Shown: piece after piece, positions 1 to 8,770 of the stretch
How the letters are laid out: each line of letters opens with the position of its first letter
Position numbering within the stretch: position 1 is the first letter of the stretch
Source: Acidimicrobiaceae bacterium
Lineage (GTDB): Bacteria > Actinomycetota > Acidimicrobiia > Acidimicrobiales > RAAP-2
Length of the DNA: 48,937 nt
Direction of reading: 5' to 3'
NCBI GenBank assembly: GCA_027315445.1
Contig: DAHUYA010000137.1
Coordinates: 1-48,937, forward strand
The notes under the pieces: generated by a model
Database searches by the model: none
What the model was told of the DNA's origin: nothing
What the model saw: only the letters and a program-made list of their open reading frames with translations
Program-made: the position numbers and the translations under genes

Positions 1-1295
1 CGGGCGACGAGGAGGGCCGGCTGCTGGTCGGCGGACGGCCCGCGACCGAGGGGAACCGCGACGCGGGCCTCGTGTTCCAGGACCCGTCCTCCTATCTGGT
101 GATGGGCCGGATAGGTGACGAGGTCGCCTTCGGCCTCGAGAACCGGGCCGTGCCGCCGGGGGAGATCTGGCCCCGGGTGACCTCCGCACTGTCCGCGGTC
201 GGGCTCCCCTATCCGCTGCAGCACCCGACCGACCGACTGTCGGGAGGTGAGCAGCAGCGTCTGGCCATCGCCGATGTCCTCGCGGTGGCGCCCCGGCTCT
301 GGCTGCTCGACGAGCCGACCGCCAACCTCGATCCCGACGGGGCGGCGCTGGTCCGGACCACCCTGCGGCGGATCCTCGCCGACTCCGGGTCGACCCTGTT
401 GCTGGTCGAGCACCGGGTCGGTCCGCTGCTCGACATGATCGACCGGGTGGTGGTGCTCGAGCCGGGCGGGGGGGTCGTGGTCGAGGGCCCGCCGGCCGAG
501 GTGTTCGCCACCCGGGGGGAGGCGTTGCGGGCGGCCGGGGTGTGGGTGCCCGGTCCCCCGCCGGCCCGGCTCGCCCCCCGCCGGGCGGCCGGGGCCCCGG
601 TCGTGGCGGCCGAGAAGCTGACCGTGGAGTACCCGGGCGCCGAGCAGGCGGCCCTGGCCGGTGTCGACGTGGCCGCCCACGCCGGCCAGGCGCTCGCGGT
701 GACCGGCTCCAACGGCTCGGGGAAGACCACCTTGGGGCTCGCCCTGGCGTCGCTCCTCCGCCCCACCTCGGGCACCGTCCGCTTCCTGGCCGGCGGACCC
801 GGGGGGGAGTTCGGGCGCTGGCGCCCGCGGACGCTGGTGCGATGGGTGGGGACGGTGTTCCAAGAGCCCGAGCACCAGTTCGTCGCGGCCACGGTCGCCG
901 ACGAGCTGGCGGTCGGTCCCCGGCGGGTCGGAATGAGCGCCGAACAGGCCCGGCGCCGCGTGGACGAGCTGCTCGAGCGCCTGGGGCTGACCCCGTTGGC
1001 CCACGCCAACCCCTTCACCCTGTCGGGCGGCGAGAAGCGTCGGCTCTCCGTCGCCACCGCACTGGCGACCGACCCGGCTTTGCTGGTGCTCGACGAGCCG
1101 ACCTTCGGCCAGGACGCCCGCACCTGGGAGGAGATGGCAGCGCTGCTGGCCGAGCAGCGCGACGGCGGGCGGGCGGTGGTGATGGCGACCCACGACCACG
1201 AGCTGGTCGAGGTGGTCGCCGACCGCACGGTCCACCTCGAGGGTGGCCGACTGGTCGACTGCCGCGACCCCCACTCGACGGCGGTCGGGCGGTGA
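1..1295 (+). CDS. ECF-type ABC transporter ATP-binding protein with two ATPase domains (5' end outside window)
   Basis: Open frame continues to the window edge; two LSGGE signature motifs and two LLDEP/LVLDEP Walker B motifs; second Walker A GSNGSGKTT. Confidence 0.9.
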   Translation, partial: GDEEGRLLVGGRPATEGNRDAGLVFQDPSSYLVMGRIGDEVAFGLENRAVPPGEIWPRVTSALSAVGLPYPLQHPTDRLSGGEQQRLAIADVLAVAPRLWLLDEPTANLDPDGAALVRTTLRRILADSGSTLLLVEHRVGPLLDMIDRVVVLEPGGGVVVEGPPAEVFATRGEALRAAGVWVPGPPPARLAPRRAAGAPVVAAEKLTVEYPGAEQAALAGVDVAAHAGQALAVTGSNGSGKTTLGLALASLLRPTSGTVRFLAGGPGGEFGRWRPRTLVRWVGTVFQEPEHQFVAATVADELAVGPRRVGMSAEQARRRVDELLERLGLTPLAHANPFTLSGGEKRRLSVATALATDPALLVLDEPTFGQDARTWEEMAALLAEQRDGGRAVVMATHDHELVEVVADRTVHLEGGRLVDCRDPHSTAVGR

Positions 1296-2038
1296 CGGCA
1301 TTCGCGGCCCCGGCGGTCACCGGGGGCCTCTCACGCTTCAACCCCGCGGCCAAGCTGGCGGTGGCGGCGGTGGTCATGGTCGGCCTGCTCGTGACCGCGG
1401 ACCTGGTCACCGCGTCGGTGGTGCTCGGGGTGGAGCTCATGGTGCTGCCCCTCGCCGGGGTGCCGTTGCGCACCTTCGTCGCCCGGGCCTGGCCGCTGCC
1501 CTTGGCCGCGGTCGGGGTCGCCGCCGCCAACCTGGTCGCCTCGAGCGCCGCCCCCACCCTGACGGCCGCCCTCTCGGTGCGACTGATGGCCATCGCCCTC
1601 CCCGGGGTGCTGGTCTTCGCCTCCACCGACCCGGTGGACCTGGCCGACTCCCTGGTGCAGCAGCTCCGGGTGCCGGCCCGCTTCGCCTACGGCGCCCTGG
1701 CGGCCTTCCGCCTCCTGCCCCTCCTTCGCCAGGAGTGGCTCACCATCCGCCGGGCCCGACGCGCTCGGGGCATCGACGCCGGCCGCTCCCCGCTCGGCGC
1801 CACCGTGCTGTTCGGCTCGGCCGTCTATGCCCTGCTGGTGGCGGCCATCCGCCGCGGCACTCGGCTCGCTCTGGCCATGGACAGCCGAGGGTTCGACACC
1901 CGCTCGCCACGGACCGCCGCCCGGCGCCAGGTGGTCGGTCGGGCCGACGGGGCACTGGTGGCCGTGGCGGTCCTGGTGGTCGGCGGGGCCAACGCCCTCG
2001 CGGTGCTGGTCGGCACGTGGCACCCCCTCCTCGGGTGA
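1292..2038 (+). CDS. ECF transporter transmembrane T component
   Basis: GTGA overlap with upstream ATPase; hydrophobic segments; RRARRARG and MDSRGFD motifs typical of EcfT/CbiQ. Confidence 0.85.
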   Translation: MTAFAAPAVTGGLSRFNPAAKLAVAAVVMVGLLVTADLVTASVVLGVELMVLPLAGVPLRTFVARAWPLPLAAVGVAAANLVASSAAPTLTAALSVRLMAIALPGVLVFASTDPVDLADSLVQQLRVPARFAYGALAAFRLLPLLRQEWLTIRRARRARGIDAGRSPLGATVLFGSAVYALLVAAIRRGTRLALAMDSRGFDTRSPRTAARRQVVGRADGALVAVAVLVVGGANALAVLVGTWHPLLG

Positions 2039-2113
2039 ACCGGGCCATCGGGCCCCGATAGCCTCGCGCAGCGCGCCGGCCGAGGGCGGCCGTGGACACG
2101 GAAGGGGTGGCAG

Positions 2114-3274
2114 GTGGGGGTGACCGCCGAGGAGGTCCAACAGCTGGTCGACGGCCTTCTCGCCGAAGGTCGCGAGCTCGACGCGACGGCGTTCCTCGGG
2201 CTGCAGTTCGACCGGGGTCTCGCCCGGGTCGACCTCCCGCCGGGCCACGGCGGGCTCGACGCCGACCCGGCCCGACAGGAGGTGGTCGACAGCGCACTGC
2301 AGGCAGCCGGCCGGCGCTACTCGTGGACCAGGAACCCGATGGGCATCGGCATGTGCGGCCCCACCATCGCCGTCTGGGGGACCGAGGAGCAGAAGGTGCG
2401 CTACCTCCGGCCGATCTACACGGCCGAGGAGCTCTGGTGCCAGCTGTTCAGCGAGCCGGGTGCAGGCTCCGATGTGGCCGGCCTGGCCACCAGGGCGGTC
2501 CGCGACGGCGACCACTGGGTGGTGAACGGCCAGAAGGTGTGGACCTCGCTCGCCCACCTCTCGTCCTGGGGGTTGCTGCTGGCCCGGACCGACCCGGACG
2601 CTCCCAAGCACCGGGGGTTGACGGCGTTCATCGTGGACATGCGCTCCCCCGGCGTCGAAGTGCGGCCACTGCGCCAGATGTCGGGCGCCAGCGCGTTCAA
2701 CGAGGTCTACTTCACCGACGCGCACGTCCCCGACGCAGCACGCGTCGGCCCGGTCGGCGAGGGCTGGCGGGTCGCCCACACGACCCTGATGAACGAGCGG
2801 GTGTCGATCGGCGGGGCGGTCGCGCCCCGGGGCTCGGGCCCCATCGGGGCTGCGGTCGCCGCTTGGCGGGCGAGCACGTCGCGCCGGCCTGCGCACCGGG
2901 AGTCCCTCCTCCGTCTGTGGGTCGAGGCGGAGGTGCTCCGGCTCGGGAACCTTCGGGCGCAGGCGCTGCGCGAGAAGGGCACACCCGGACCGGAGGGTTC
3001 GGTGCTGAAACTCGGCTCGGCGCTCCTGATGCAGCGGATCACGGACCTCACGGTCGACCTGCAAGGCCCGGCGGGGATGCTGGTCGCCGGGTACGACGGC
3101 GTCGGCGAATCCAGCGACGACCCCGGCCTGGCGCTGCTCGGCGCCCAGAGCTCCACCATCGCCGGCGGCACGTCGGAGATCATGCGCACCAGCCTCGGTG
3201 AGCGGGTCCTCGGGCTGCCCCGGGAACCGGGGCTCGACCCGGCCACCCCCTGGAGCCAGATCCCGCGCAGCTGA
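2114..3274 (+). CDS. Acyl-CoA dehydrogenase family protein
   Basis: CQLFSEPGAGSDVAGLATRAVRDGDHWVVNGQKVWTS and GGTSEIMRTSLGERVLGLPRE motifs. Confidence 0.93.
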   Translation: MGVTAEEVQQLVDGLLAEGRELDATAFLGLQFDRGLARVDLPPGHGGLDADPARQEVVDSALQAAGRRYSWTRNPMGIGMCGPTIAVWGTEEQKVRYLRPIYTAEELWCQLFSEPGAGSDVAGLATRAVRDGDHWVVNGQKVWTSLAHLSSWGLLLARTDPDAPKHRGLTAFIVDMRSPGVEVRPLRQMSGASAFNEVYFTDAHVPDAARVGPVGEGWRVAHTTLMNERVSIGGAVAPRGSGPIGAAVAAWRASTSRRPAHRESLLRLWVEAEVLRLGNLRAQALREKGTPGPEGSVLKLGSALLMQRITDLTVDLQGPAGMLVAGYDGVGESSDDPGLALLGAQSSTIAGGTSEIMRTSLGERVLGLPREPGLDPATPWSQIPRS

Positions 3275-3318
3275 GGGCTCAGCGGGCGCCGGCGGCTCGC
3301 GAACCGTACGATGGGCCG

Positions 3319-3543
3319 GTGTTCGAACGGTACGACCGGGTCGTCGAATGCGCGGAGGGGCACCTGTTCACCAGCATCGTGATTCCCGGCGCCTCCCTGA
3401 AGTCGGTCCGCCTCGGCGACAGGCGCTGGCAGCGGTGCCCAGTCGGGAAACACCGGGCGACCGTGCAACGGGTGGACGAGTCGACGCTCGACCCCGGGCG
3501 ACTGGCAGCCGCCCGGGCCGTCCACGACATCGGGATCCCGTGA
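3319..3543 (+). CDS. Small conserved-looking hypothetical protein
   Basis: 74 aa; TACGAT hexamer ends exactly 6 nt before GTG start (leaderless pattern). Confidence 0.65.
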   Translation: MFERYDRVVECAEGHLFTSIVIPGASLKSVRLGDRRWQRCPVGKHRATVQRVDESTLDPGRLAAARAVHDIGIP

Positions 3544-3598
3544 CCGGTCGCCGCCTCCGTGCGGATCCGACCCGGGCTCCGGAGGGGGCGGGTCGCCG

Positions 3599-4495
3599 GT
3601 GATCGAGCGGGCCCCGTTCGGGCGAACCGGACACCCGAGCAGCCGGGTCATCTTCGGCGCCGCCGCCTTCGCCCGGATCGCCCAGGAACGGGCGGACGAG
3701 GTCCTCCCGGTGCTCGACGCGTTCGGCGTCAACCACCTCGACACCGCCGCCGACTACGGCGACGCCGAGCTTCGCCTGGCGCCGTGGCTCACCGGCAGGC
3801 GGGACGACTTCTTCGTGGCGACCAAGACCGGCGAGCGCACCGGTCCGGGGGCCCGGGCGGCGCTCGAGCGATCGCTCGAGCGCCTCGGCGTGGAAGAGGT
3901 CGACCTCATCCAGCTGCACAACCGGGTCGAGGAGGACGAGTGGGCGAGCGCCCCCGGTCCGGGCGGGGCGGTGGAGGCCCTGGTCCGTGCCCGGGACGAG
4001 GGCCTGACCCGGTTCATCGGGGTCACCGGACACGGCCTGCGGATCGCCGCGATGCACCGTCGGAGCCTCGAGCGGTTCGACTTCGACTCGGTGCTGCTGC
4101 CCTACAACCACTCGCTGCTGACCGACGACCTCTACCGGAGCGAGGTGGAGGCGCTGCTGGCGACCTGCGAGGTCCGCGGGGTGGCCGTGCAGACCATCAA
4201 GGCCGTGGCCCGCCGGCGCTGGCCCGCAGGCTACGAGGGCCCCCGCTTCAGCTGGTACGAGCCGCTCCCCCTGGGCGAGGAGCTGGCGCGGGCGGTCCGG
4301 TTCGTCCTCGGCCGGCCCGGCCCCTTCCTCAACAGTTCGAGCGACCTCCGGCTGCTCCGACCGATCCTCGAGGCGGCCGCCGGGCTCGGGGGATCCGCAG
4401 GGCCCGGGATCCCCGACGACGCCGTGCTGCGCCGCGACACCGAGGCGCTCGGTATCGAACCGCTCTTCGACCGGGCCCGCCTCGAGCGCATCTGA
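3599..4495 (+). CDS. Aldo/keto reductase family protein
   Basis: NHLDTAADYGDAE, VATKTGERT, VDLIQLHN motifs. Confidence 0.92.
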   Translation: MIERAPFGRTGHPSSRVIFGAAAFARIAQERADEVLPVLDAFGVNHLDTAADYGDAELRLAPWLTGRRDDFFVATKTGERTGPGARAALERSLERLGVEEVDLIQLHNRVEEDEWASAPGPGGAVEALVRARDEGLTRFIGVTGHGLRIAAMHRRSLERFDFDSVLLPYNHSLLTDDLYRSEVEALLATCEVRGVAVQTIKAVARRRWPAGYEGPRFSWYEPLPLGEELARAVRFVLGRPGPFLNSSSDLRLLRPILEAAAGLGGSAGPGIPDDAVLRRDTEALGIEPLFDRARLERI

Positions 4496-4630
4496 AGGAT
4501 CGGCACGGCCCTCCCCCGCGACCCGGCCCGCGATCCTTCGGGCTCCCCGGTTCGGCGGAGCGACCTCCACGGACCCGACCATGCTCGGCGCGAGGGGTCA
4601 CCACGACCAGGGACCGGGAACATCTCGACC

Positions 4631-4928
4631 GTCCCCGGTGTTGAACAAATTGGGAAACCCCAGCGAGGTTCCCCAAAGGAGGTGGCAAGGGCATGGTGAG
4701 CCAGTTCTGAGAACCTCCGACCGGGGATCCGGTATCGAGAGGTGCTCCCAAGGCGGGAGGGAGCAGGGCGCAACTAGAGTTGGCGAGCAGCTCGGACAGA
4801 GTTCGGCCCGAGCGTCGCAGCGGAGATTCATCCCGTAAGTGCAGCTACGTAACTCTTGAGTCGGGTTCTCGGGGACAACTGAACAGAGAGCGCTCGGTCG
4901 CCTGCCGGAAGCGGGCCCGGGCGCTTTT
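4631..4928 (+). ncRNA. Candidate structured non-coding RNA (family not identified)
   Basis: No convincing ORF; at least six hairpins (4650-4676, 4678-4718, 4720-4733, 4744-4764, 4771-4782, 4790-4813); possible closing helix GTCCCCG 4631-4637 / CGGGGAC 4870-4876; terminator at 3' end. Confidence 0.55.
4890..4928 (+). terminator. Rho-independent terminator
   Basis: GCGCTCGG ... CCGGGCGC stem (one G-U) followed by TTTT. Confidence 0.6.
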
Positions 4929-4983
4929 CGCGTGTGGGGTTCTCGCGCGCCGGCACCGGCCGGATCAGGTTTCCGGGGCGGGT

Positions 4984-5013
4984 GCCCCACGGGGCCCGAG
5001 AGCCCCGTGGGGC
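4984..5013. terminator. Perfect inverted repeat, likely terminator downstream of hsp20
   Basis: GCCCCACGGGGC-CCGAGA-GCCCCGTGGGGC, 12 bp perfect arms, just past the hsp20 stop. Confidence 0.6.
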
Positions 5014-5019
5014 CGGCCC

Positions 5020-5439
5020 TCAGTGGTGGCTGACCGGGATCTTCGTTGCCGTGGGCTCCGGCTCGGTCGGCCAGGGGACCCGCACCTCGAGGATGCCGTC
5101 CTTGTAGTCCGCCTGGACCGCGTCCTTGTCGACACCCGCCGGTAGCGTGAGCTCGCGGGTGAACTCCCCGTAGCGGAACTCCGAGCGCACCGCGCCCTTT
5201 CCCTTCTGCTCGCTGCGCTCCTCTCGCTTGGCCGAGATGTGCAACATGCCGTCGCTCACCGACACCTCGACGTCCTTGTCGGGGTCGATCCCGGGTATCT
5301 CGGCCCGCACCACGAGGGTGCCGTTCTCCTGTACCTCCTCGACCCGGAGCCAACCCGGCGCCTCCGTCTCGCGCTCGATCCACCGGCGCCACTGCCCCGG
5401 CCAGTCGAGCCCGAACCGCTCCCACCTGGTCAATGCCAT
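5020..5439 (-). CDS. Hsp20/alpha-crystallin family small heat shock protein
   Basis: ACD-type sequence VRAEIPGIDPDKDVEVSVSDGMLHISAKRE and YGEFTRELTLPAGVDKDAVQADYKDGILEVRVP; SD GGAGG before ATG. Confidence 0.93.
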   Translation of the reverse strand: MALTRWERFGLDWPGQWRRWIERETEAPGWLRVEEVQENGTLVVRAEIPGIDPDKDVEVSVSDGMLHISAKREERSEQKGKGAVRSEFRYGEFTRELTLPAGVDKDAVQADYKDGILEVRVPWPTEPEPTATKIPVSHH

Positions 5440-5631
5440 GGCCGTTCCTCCTTCTTGCCCTTCGTGCCCTTCGTGCGACCGGGACGCCCGGTGCGTCCCG
5501 CCGTTCCGGTGCCCCGCAATCCCCCGGCGTACCGCGACGGCAACACCTTCGGCCGCCGTCGACGGCTCACCCGCCGGGCGCGCGAACGGAGTCGCAGTTC
5601 CAGTGTGCGGCCGGGGCAGCGCGACGGGGAA

Positions 5632-5645
5632 GGGACCAACGTCCC
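5632..5645. promoter_or_regulatory. DosR/DevR-box-like palindrome GGGACCAACGTCCC
   Basis: Matches GGGAC-N4-GTCCC core of TTSGGGACTWWAGTCCCSAA; lies between divergent hsp20 and usp. Confidence 0.5.
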
Positions 5646-5710
5646 AAGGTCGACATCCCGAGCCGACCGGGCGCACCCGCGCCCGAGGACATGGCTCCGA
5701 TCGGAAGGCC

Positions 5711-5773
5711 GCCGTGCCCGGTGGGGTACCGCCGTGCCCGGTGGGGTACCGCCGCCGTGCCCGGTGGGGTACC
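5711..5773. repeat. 20-bp tandem repeat x3 (GCCGTGCCCGGTGGGGTACC)
   Basis: Copies at 5711-5730, 5731-5750, 5754-5773. Confidence 0.95.
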
Positions 5774-5780
5774 GCCGCCG

Positions 5781-5794
5781 ATGACCAACGGCCC
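5781..5794 (+). promoter_or_regulatory. Degenerate DosR-box-like site ATGACCAACGGCCC
   Basis: Same spacing as the other boxes, about 90 bp upstream of usp. Confidence 0.35.
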
Positions 5795-5882
5795 TACCAG
5801 GGAAATGCGCGGTCGGCGCATGCTGCTGTTGCCACAAGAGCCAGGAGGCTCGGAAGGGAAGGCGCAGGAGAGGAGCGGGCGA

Positions 5883-6421
5883 TGGACGGAGCCACCAGGA
5901 CACGCCGCCAGGCCGTCGGTGGGGGACGCGCCGGTGCCCCGGCAAAGGCGTCCGGACGCGCTGCCAGCGTGCGGCCCGCCGCCCGACGGGTACCCCGGGG
6001 GCGCGCACCGGCCGAGCACCGGATCGTGGTCGGTGTCGACGGGTCGGAGGGCAGCACCCGGGCACTCGAGTGGGCCGCCGCCGAGGCGACGAGGGCGGGC
6101 GCCGCCCTCGAGGTCCACACGGCCTACGGCCCCGGGGGCGTCCTGGCCACGCCGGCCACCACCGAGCGGACCATGCGACGGCTCGTCGACCAGTCGGTGG
6201 ACCACGTGCACCAGGTGGCGCCGGGCGTGGAGGCGGTGGGCGTCACCCATGAGGGCTCGCCGGTCACCGCCCTGATCGAAGCCAGCCTTGGCGCCGACCT
6301 GCTGGTGGTGGGCTCCCGCGGGCGCGGTGGCTTCACCGGCCTCCTGCTCGGATCGGTCAGCCAGCAGTGCGCGGTGCACGCCCACTGCCCCGTGGTGATC
6401 GTCCGACCGAAGGATCAATAG
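5883..6421 (+). CDS. Universal stress protein family protein
   Basis: RIVVGVDGSEGSTRALEWAAAEA and DLLVVGSRGRGGFTGLLLGSVSQQCAVHAHCPVVIVR (ATP-binding USP). Confidence 0.93.
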
Positions 6422-7296
6422 ACCCAGACGACCGTGCCGATCGGCGCCAGGTCGGCCGCCCATATCCAGTCGATCGCCTCGTTGCTCACCCGCACACAGC
6501 CGTGGGAGACCGGCGTCGGCGGGACATAGGAGTCACCGTGGATGGCGAAACCGGCGTCGAAGTACTTGGGCCGCCAGAGCTCACCCAGTGAATCGACCAC
6601 CAGCCCCTCGACCTGGCGGAAGATCCGGAACATCCCGGTCGGGGTGTCGGCCACCGCCGTGACCCCGCCGTCGGAGTAGGTGTAGCCGCCCCCGGTCGAG
6701 GTGTTGAGGGCCCACTGCAGCGCGCCGTCGTCTACGAACATGAGCAGGCCGAGCTTCAGGTCGACCTCGACCATCGGCCCGGTGCCGCTCCTCGGGTGCG
6801 GCTCGGGACCCGCCGCCAGGGCCGCCCGGGTGGCCGGGCCCACCACGCCGTCGGGGGTGATCCCCGCCACCTTCTGCAGCGCGTAGACCGCCTGCTCGGT
6901 GCTGTCGCCGAAGGAGCCGTCCGGCGTGCCCAGCCAGTAGTGCAGGGCGCGCAACCGCTCCTGCAGGGCGAGCACCGCCGGCCCGCTGGCCCCCTGTTCG
7001 AGCAGCGGCGCCGGGTTGGTGGTGGTCGTGGTCGTGCCGGGGGACGCGCTGGTCGTCGGGCCGGTCGTGCCGGGGGACGCGCTGCTCGTCGTCCTCGGGG
7101 GGGAGGCGGTGCCGGGCGTCCCGGTGGTGGCCCCGGCCGCTCCGGTGGGACGGGACGTCGGCCCCCCGGTGGTGCCGCAAGCCGCGACCACGCCCAGCAT
7201 CCCGGCCAGCAGTCCGGCGATCAGGAGAGCCCTCGGACCGGCCCGGAGACGGGGCCGACCGGACGCTGTTCTCCTCCCGAGGACTCGCCCGACCAT
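6415..7296 (-). CDS. L,D-transpeptidase lipoprotein with peptidoglycan-binding domain
   Basis: Lipobox VVAACG, PG-binding repeat, YkuD motif HGDSYVPPTPVSHGCVRVSN. Confidence 0.92.
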   Translation of the reverse strand: MVGRVLGRRTASGRPRLRAGPRALLIAGLLAGMLGVVAACGTTGGPTSRPTGAAGATTGTPGTASPPRTTSSASPGTTGPTTSASPGTTTTTTNPAPLLEQGASGPAVLALQERLRALHYWLGTPDGSFGDSTEQAVYALQKVAGITPDGVVGPATRAALAAGPEPHPRSGTGPMVEVDLKLGLLMFVDDGALQWALNTSTGGGYTYSDGGVTAVADTPTGMFRIFRQVEGLVVDSLGELWRPKYFDAGFAIHGDSYVPPTPVSHGCVRVSNEAIDWIWAADLAPIGTVVWVY

Positions 7297-7436
7297 GGGT
7301 CGACCATGCGCCCCCCGCCACGCGGCGGGCAGGGGACAACGTCACCGCACGTGCCGGCGAACGACTCCGGCGTGGCGGTCGCCCCCAGCCTCCTTCCCCG
7401 TCGGCACATGCCCGAACGGAGGGAGCGGGGCAGACG

Positions 7437-7450
7437 GGGACTTTGTGCCC
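7437..7450 (+). promoter_or_regulatory. DosR-box-like site GGGACTTTGTGCCC(TGG)
   Basis: Half-sites and spacing match; about 66 bp upstream of ATG 7517. Confidence 0.5.
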
Positions 7451-7516
7451 TGGGCGGTCGCCCGACCCGGGCGCAGAGTTGCCGGCGGGCCGACGGCCAA
7501 CGAGGAGGAGGCGCCG

Positions 7517-8005
7517 ATGACCCTCGAGCTCAGCACGGTGCCGATCGAGAAGCCCGACGACCTCAATGTGATCATCGGACAGGCGCACTTCATCAAGGCG
7601 GTGGAGGACCTGCACGAACGGCTGGCCGAGTCGAGCCCCCACCTCCGGTTCGGGCTCGCCTTCTGCGAGGCGTCCGGCCCGTGCCTCATCCGTCGTTCCG
7701 GGAACGACCCCGAGCTGGTGGCCCTGGCCGCCCGCAACGCGGAGTCCATCGGCTGCGGGCACTCGTTCATCGTCTTCATCCGGGACGGGTTCCCCGTCAA
7801 CGTCCTCAACGCCATCAAGGAGGTCTCGGAGGTCTGCACGGTGCACTGCGCCACCGCCAACCCGGTCGAGGTGGTGGTGGGCCAGAGCGACCTGGGCCGG
7901 GGGGTGCTCGGGGTCGTGGACGGACTGCCGCCGGCCGGCTTCGAGACCCCAGCGGACGAAGCGGCGCGCAAGCAGCTCCTGCGCCAGCTCGGCTACAAGC
8001 TCTGA
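7517..8005 (+). CDS. Adenosine-specific kinase family protein
   Basis: HLRFGLAFCEASGPCLIRRSGND, GCGHSFIVFIRDGFPVNVLNAIK, TVHCATANPVEVVV characteristic of the family; SD GGAGGAGG. Confidence 0.85.
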   Translation: MTLELSTVPIEKPDDLNVIIGQAHFIKAVEDLHERLAESSPHLRFGLAFCEASGPCLIRRSGNDPELVALAARNAESIGCGHSFIVFIRDGFPVNVLNAIKEVSEVCTVHCATANPVEVVVGQSDLGRGVLGVVDGLPPAGFETPADEAARKQLLRQLGYKL

Positions 8006-8016
8006 GGCCGGCGGCA

Positions 8017-8646
8017 ATGGTCGGCGATCGCTCGGTGCGGGCAGGGACGGGCGTCGATCGCCCGACCGGTCAGGGCCCCCTCCCCGAGCCCCCGTTCCCC
8101 CCCGGGCCCTCGCCCCTCCCCCCGGAACCCGGGCCGCCCCCCCCGCCGGAGCCCCCCGAGCCTCCGTGGCCGCCGGAACCGCATCCTTGGCCGCCCGAGC
8201 CGCCGTCCCCGCCGGAGCCGCCCGAGCTCGAGCCGTCGGGGCACCGTCTCGACCGCAGGCCCGACCACTGGGTCATCGAGGCCTGGGGCCCGGACCGTCC
8301 TGCCTGCGTCACCGAGGCGCTGCAGGCGCTGATCGAGGGCTTCGCCCACGTCGACGACCCGCCGGCCACGGCCGCCCTTCCGATCGCCTCGGCGGACGGC
8401 GGGAACGAGGACGCACTGGCCAGCCTGATCGAGGAGGTCGTCCAACGGCTCGAGGTCTTCTCGGTCGTGCCGGTGCGCTTCCACCTGGCCGAGACCGCGG
8501 ACGGAGGTTTGGCGGGCGACATGGAGGTCGTGCCGGCCAGCCGGGCGACGCTGTTCGGGCACCCACCCGCCGCCCTCCCGCCTCGCGAGCTGTCCGTCCG
8601 GAAATCGGGGCAGCGTTGGTGGTGCCACCTCCGCATCGACGCCTGA
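8017..8646 (+). CDS. Archease-like (SHS2) domain protein with proline-rich N-terminal extension
   Basis: C-terminal ~130 aa resembles archease; N-terminal PEPPFPPGPSPLPPEPGPPPPPEPPEPPWPPEP... run. Confidence 0.65.
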   Translation: MVGDRSVRAGTGVDRPTGQGPLPEPPFPPGPSPLPPEPGPPPPPEPPEPPWPPEPHPWPPEPPSPPEPPELEPSGHRLDRRPDHWVIEAWGPDRPACVTEALQALIEGFAHVDDPPATAALPIASADGGNEDALASLIEEVVQRLEVFSVVPVRFHLAETADGGLAGDMEVVPASRATLFGHPPAALPPRELSVRKSGQRWWCHLRIDA

Positions 8647-8652
8647 ACAGCG

Positions 8653-8708
8653 TCGGCGCCCCAGCCTCGGCGCCCCAACCTCGGCGCCCCAGGGTCAGCG
8701 CCCCAGGG
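8653..8708. repeat. 14-bp tandem repeat x4 (TCGGCGCCCCARSS)
   Basis: Copies start at 8653, 8667, 8681, 8695, immediately after the archease stop. Confidence 0.9.
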
Positions 8709-8721
8709 CCCCAACGCGCAA

Positions 8722-8735
8722 GGGCCGTTGTGCCC
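8722..8735 (+). promoter_or_regulatory. DosR-box-like site GGGCCGTTGTGCCC(TGG)
   Basis: Shares TTGTGCCCTGG with the 7437 site; about 35 bp upstream of GTG 8771. Confidence 0.42.
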
Positions 8736-8770
8736 TGGCGCCCGGGGGGCGCCCGTCGCACGCTGTCCCC

